In this document: positions 41,201 to 47,200 of the stretch, piece by piece
Layout of the letters: each line of letters opens with the position of its first letter
How positions within the stretch are numbered: position 1 is the first letter of the stretch
Origin: Kistimonas asteriae
GTDB lineage: Bacteria > Pseudomonadota > Gammaproteobacteria > Pseudomonadales > Endozoicomonadaceae
DNA length: 64,000 nt
Assembly (NCBI RefSeq): GCF_018263925.1
Contig: NZ_JAEVHF010000020.1
Location: 24,582-88,581, forward strand
Direction of reading: 5' to 3'
Position numbers and translations under genes: made by a program
Notes under the pieces: model-generated
The model's database searches: none
Told to the model about the DNA's origin: nothing
What the model saw: the letters and a program-made list of their open reading frames with translations, nothing else

Positions 41201-44200
41201 TATTGGTGTATGTGGCCGCCAGGCTACCGGCAACAGCCAGCTTCTCAGCGCCCGAGCCCCCTACAACCAGGGTGCCCAATACGGAATTTTCTTCGGCCTT
41301 AACACTCAAGCCGCCACTGGTGCGCAAGGTTGAGCCAGACACCTTCGCCGTCACCGTGTTATCGATAAAGTTGAAGCCCAGGGCAAAACCCAGCCCCAGC
41401 GACTTGCCCTTGGCAAAGCCACCGGCAAAGGAATAAATCGACGACGCATCATCGGCGAGCAGGCTGACATTACCGGTCGAGTCTGCCGTAGTTGTGGTAT
41501 TGAGCAGTTTGGACTCGACCGTATTGTTGATGAAGTTCATCGACAGGGTGCCAGCAGCCCCCAAGCCGGTCGTGCTTTGTCCGCCGGCAGTCCCCACGGA
41601 CCCCGTAATAGAAACGACCAGCCCTGTTGACTGTGCTTTGACAGTAACATCACCACCGTGTTTCAGGTTACTGAGGCCATCGATAACCGATTCCGTGGTA
41701 TTTTGAATTTGTGTGAATGCGACAGCGGAGCCGACGCCTGTCTTGCCACCAAAACCGCCGGAACCGGCAATCAGGATAATCTGGGTATGATCATCAGCAT
41801 TCAGGTTGATCGTGCCGTCGATGACGGTGTCACCGGAGATAGAAGACAAACCGGTCTTGGTCGTAAAGGTGGTTCTTGTCACGGCAACGGAGCCTGCGAT
41901 GGCCGTCCCACTACGGCCGGTAGCACCGGCAATACTGGCAGTCAGGGAGGTCACCCAGCCGTTACGGGTTGCATCAAAATCAAGCAAGTCAGCCAGCAGC
42001 GAATCTGCACTGACAACCGACGCATTAACAGTACCGGTGACAAAACTGAAGGATGCAGAACCAGCAATCCCTCTAGCAGTACCACCATTGTCATCCTTCA
42101 CATAGGTCATGGCGCCAGAGATCGAACCATAGATGCTCAGGTCACTGGCTTTGATGGTCAGGTCACCGACATCAATGTCATAGGCATTGCGAATGTACGC
42201 TTCCGCATTGTCATCACCGATGTTAATGGTGACAGAGCCGGAGATTCCCATGCCGGTCTGACCAGGCTTGGCGGCTTCTTTCGCGTCTGCCTCCGCCGTC
42301 CAGCGGCTGCTCATGTCCGCAATGCCATCCTGGTAGCTCTGGCTCTGGTTCATTTTCATCAATTCCGGACTGGTCGTGGTGGAACCATCGGAATTGCTTA
42401 AACCATTGCTGCTGGAAGAATCGGAACTGCCACCGTTGCCATTACTGGAGGTATCCGTCGGGATGCTGTCACTGTCAGCCGCAGGGCTTTTGGACACCTT
42501 GGAACCAGCCAGCGCCAGGCTGGCTGCCACCCCGTCATTCTGCGCAAACAGTTTGACGTCACCTGTGGCGGTAAAGCCACCACTGCCATAGCGCGCATCA
42601 TCACCATAACGGCTACCAATCAGCGCCTCTGTTTCACGCTCAATCACGTTGACGGCTACCGAGGCGCCAACACCGGTGGTTTCAGAGGTCGCCACCGCTC
42701 CTGCCACTGTGAAGATGTAAGCCGTATCATTCGCTTCAATCAGTACGGCATTGCCATCATTGTCCGCAGAACCATTGCCAATGGTGACATTGGCACCGTC
42801 ATCCACCTGGGCAATGGTTGAGTTCAGTACGACGGTGGCCAGCATGGCGCCGTTAAAGGCCATGTTATCAGCCTGGCCGCCAGACGCGCCTAACGTGACT
42901 GACAGCGTCTCGTTATCCGCATCGACTTTCAGGCTGTCCGCATACAACGTGACGCCGTCTTCTATCTTCGCCGTGACATCATTGACATAGGCATAACCCA
43001 GCAGAGCAACCCCAACGGCATCACCATCATCCGCAGACTTGGAACCATAGCCACCGGCTGTCGCTTTCGGTTTCCAGCCACTGTAGCTTTTATCGTCGCT
43101 CTCCGGTTTATCCGTATCACCCGTCACACCAAACGGCGTAAAGTTACCGCCAAGATTGACCATCTGAGCAACACTGACTGCGGATACGGTCACATCCTGG
43201 TTACTGGCTGCATCCTGATAGGTGGAGTCCTGGTTGATGGAAGCCCCTTCCTTGATGGTGGCATCCGCACTCTGATTCATGACCAGTACGGCTACAGAAC
43301 CGGCGGCCGCTTTCTTCTGACCTTCTGCCCGCGAGGCTGTCCAGGAATCAATCAGGTGGTCATCCAGCCCCAGGTTACTGTCAAGATAACTGGCTGCTGT
43401 CGTAATAAATTCGCCGATCTTGTTCTGGACCGGATCAAGCATCAGCCACCGTGTGTCATCCTCAAAATCTTGATTATTGAGGTCTACGTTATACTCTGCG
43501 ACATTGCTCAGGAATTCGTACTGAATCGTTTTTCCAGTACTGTCTTTACTTTCCACCAGCGTACCCTCTGTGAGGGTCGCACCGGTGTCGGTGTCCTTGT
43601 AATCAGACTTCCCAGTATCTTCGAGCAGAGGGGCAATCAGGTTCGCGCCCCAAAGACTGGTGGGATCAATTTGATTGCGCGTTTCTGCATTGACTGTCAG
43701 CTTTCCAGCCGCATCAACCACCGCATCGTTATTGATATAGGCTTTTGACTTGCTGTCGTAGTAGCCCATAGCGATAGCCGCGGAAAACCCTTTTTCCGTG
43801 GTAAACCGGGAGTCATCGCCCGTTGCTGCACCGTAGTCGATCGCCTTGGAGTCTGACGTCAGGCTCGGGCGTGACTCAAGCACAGCCTGAACGGTGATAT
43901 TGCCACCGGCTTTTACAGTCTGCTTGTTGGCCGCATCCACCACACCGTCGCCGATACGCGCAACCACTTCGTTGTTATCAACATGTACGGCGATCGCCGC
44001 CGCAATATCGTATGCATCGCCTTTGGTTTTGGGTTCAGAGGTGGCATTCCACCATTTGTCGAACGCGCTGGATTTGGACGACAAAAATTTTGTCGTGGCA
44101 TCTTTGACAGGATCAGACAGACGACTTTTCTGCGATTTGGCAGCATCGGTCAGGAAATCGCCCTTGGAGTCTGTCCCAACACCGGCAAATGCCTTAATGC

Positions 44201-47200
44201 CCGGACTGGTCGGTGGAGACAGGAATAATGAGCCTAATCCGATAATGTTATCTGAAATAGCCCCCAGGCTATTGTTGGCGCCAATGCCCGAATCGGCACC
44301 GTTATCATCGAGGATGTGATCATCCATGCTGGCGTCAACGGTGATATCACCTGCGACGGTGACGGTGCCATCCAGGTAAGCATTGGTATGGCTTTCATCA
44401 ACGGCAATCGCCAGTGCTATACCCAGTTTGCCTTTTACACCGGCAATGGAACGGGCCACTGTCGTATTGATTTCGGAGGTATTGCTGGAGACATTCAGGT
44501 TACCGCCAACGGTCATGACAGAGCCATCTTTCACATTGGCTTCTGCCGTTGACTGGATCACACTAACAGCAACTGAGCCTGCCATTTTGGACAGCTTGGT
44601 CGGGTTCGCCTCAACATCCATGGCATTTTTGGCATCGGCATGGATGTAAACATCCCCGGCCGCATTCACATTACCGTTGATGTTGACCCGTGATTCATTC
44701 TCAATAATGCCGACGGAAGCCGCAAAGCCCCAGGAATAAGGCTTGGCACTGGCCTGCGCCAGAGACGAGGAAACAATCGTGACATTACCGGTATTCTGAC
44801 TGGTATCCGGAGAAGCTTCTGCAGTGATCTGCGCGAATGAGCCAATCTCAATCTTGGCCGTGGACACCGCACGGGATACCGCCCCTAACAGGGCCAACCC
44901 TTCACTGAACTCAATGGCAAACTCGGCAACCGAGAGGGCATTCTCAGCAAACCAGTTATTGTTATTGGAGTTGCTCGCTGCCAGGTAATTCTGGCTGTTA
45001 ACCACTGCGCCGACCGACACATTGCCGCCCTTCAACGTGGTCTGCGTATTACCGATACCGGCCGTTTCACCAATAAACACCTTGGCTTTCAGATTGTCAT
45101 AGTTGTACCAGCCAGACGTCCAGGGCAATAACCGCGATTCAGCCAGTACCGTAATATCCCCGTGAACCGCATTGCTGACATTGGTTGACGCCAGTGCGAT
45201 TAACTGCGCACCTTCATCAATGGTAATTTCTTTGCCCTTGATGGTGATATCGCCCGCCGCTGTCGCATGGCTGGTATCAATTGTATAACCCTTGATCTTG
45301 ACAGTACCGGCGGCAATCTTGATGTTCATGCCATCAACAGAAATATTGCCGTCAATGGTCGCTGTATTACCCGCGTTCACGGTATAGGTCGCGCTATCCT
45401 TTCCGGTAAAGCTGACCCATTCAAAATCTTCCTGGGTAATGGATGAGTCCATTCCCTCAACGATGATTTCGTTATCGGTACCACCACCAATATTGACATT
45501 GACCTTGTCAGTTCCTGCCACCAGTCCAGAGATATCGATATAAAACTGATCATTGTCGTTGGCAGAACCCACCAGTGAATCCACACCACCGCCGGTACGC
45601 AGTATCACGCCACCTAATGTGAAGCCACTCGCATTCAGTGAGTTAACAGACGCACCACCGGATAGGTCTGCCCGTTCAATACCATCCAGTGTATCGGTTT
45701 CAGTGCTACCAATAGCCAGTGTCGCATTATCCAGATCGGCCGGATCTGTTGCATCGTCGCTGGTGATATCTGCCAACACCATATCGGCATCGCGCACTTC
45801 GACCAGCCAGTCTTCACCGGCGCCACCGGTGATGGTGTCATTACCCTCGCCACCCGTGAAATAGTCATTACCGATACCGCCAATCAGGGTATCGGCACCA
45901 GCTGCACCATCGAGTTTTACATAGCCGGATACGATGTCGTCGCCAGAAAGGCTTCCAGCAGTACCAGTCTTTGCAAGCCCCAGGACTGTTGCCGCCAGTG
46001 AACCACCGACCGCGGCAACGGTCAGGTCACCAACGCCAACTGTGGTATCTGTCAGATCAATGCCGGTTTGTGTCGCATTCAGCGAAGCGGTCAGATTGCC
46101 GGACGTATCCGCTTCCGCAATGAGATCAAGCACGTCCTGAATGGTTTCTGCATACGACAGGTTGACGTTAACTACCGTGACATCGCGCAGGGTAATGGAG
46201 AAGTCCGTGCCATCGACCGTGCCAAGGCCGGACTGGTTATCAAGGTATTGCAGCAGGGTTTCCGCACCCAGCCCGGTGAAGCCGGAGGCATCAATCGTGT
46301 TATCACCCGCACCGCCGGTTAATTCGGCAATTTCAACTTGGGACAGGGTATCCGTCGTGCTGCCGTGCACAAGGCTCACATTGGTGAGCGTCATATTTGC
46401 GTCGAAGGTTTCTACCAGCGTATCAATGCCTTCACCACCATCAATGACATCAGCACCCCCAAAGCCCGTTAAGGTATCGGCATCATCCTGACCATACAGT
46501 TCGTCATCTCCACCGGCGCCAATCAGGGTATCCATCCCTTCTCCGCCGTAAAGCTTGACGCTGCCGGAGAATCCGGATGCATCCAGCAGGTTGCCGCTGG
46601 CACCGCCGGTCAGCTCAGCTTTCTCAATCTCACTGAGTGTATCCAGACTTTGAACGCCATCCACACTGCTGACGCCTGCACTGCCCCCGACGTTAAAATC
46701 ACCATTAACGGTCATTTCGCTGACATTAATGGCAGCCAGATTGTTCGTAAACGTCACAACCCATGCGCCGGCGGAACCGGTCACCGCGACATCTTCATAA
46801 CCGATATTATCGAGCTGGCGGAGTGCAAACGCGACATCATCAACGTCCGCATCGAACGCCAGGTTTTCTGTCGTTTGACCATCAAACGTCAGCGTGAATG
46901 AGCCACTGGTCACGCTCGTCAAGGTGATGGTCTGAACCTCGTTATTGGACTGTCCAGCCTGCGTTGTTTGTACTGCAGCGGAACCACTGGAAAAGCTGCC
47001 GGTGACAACCAATGGTTCAATATCCTGAGAACCAAACTCACCAATAAACTGAATCTGCCAGGCGCCGGGGCCGCCGGTGACCTGAATATTTTCTTCATGG
47101 AATCCGGTCAGCAGGCTGAGAATATCTGCCAGTTCCTCGGTCGAGGCATCGTGGGCGATAGCTTCGGATTCTTCTCCGCGGAAGGAGACGGTGAACGTGC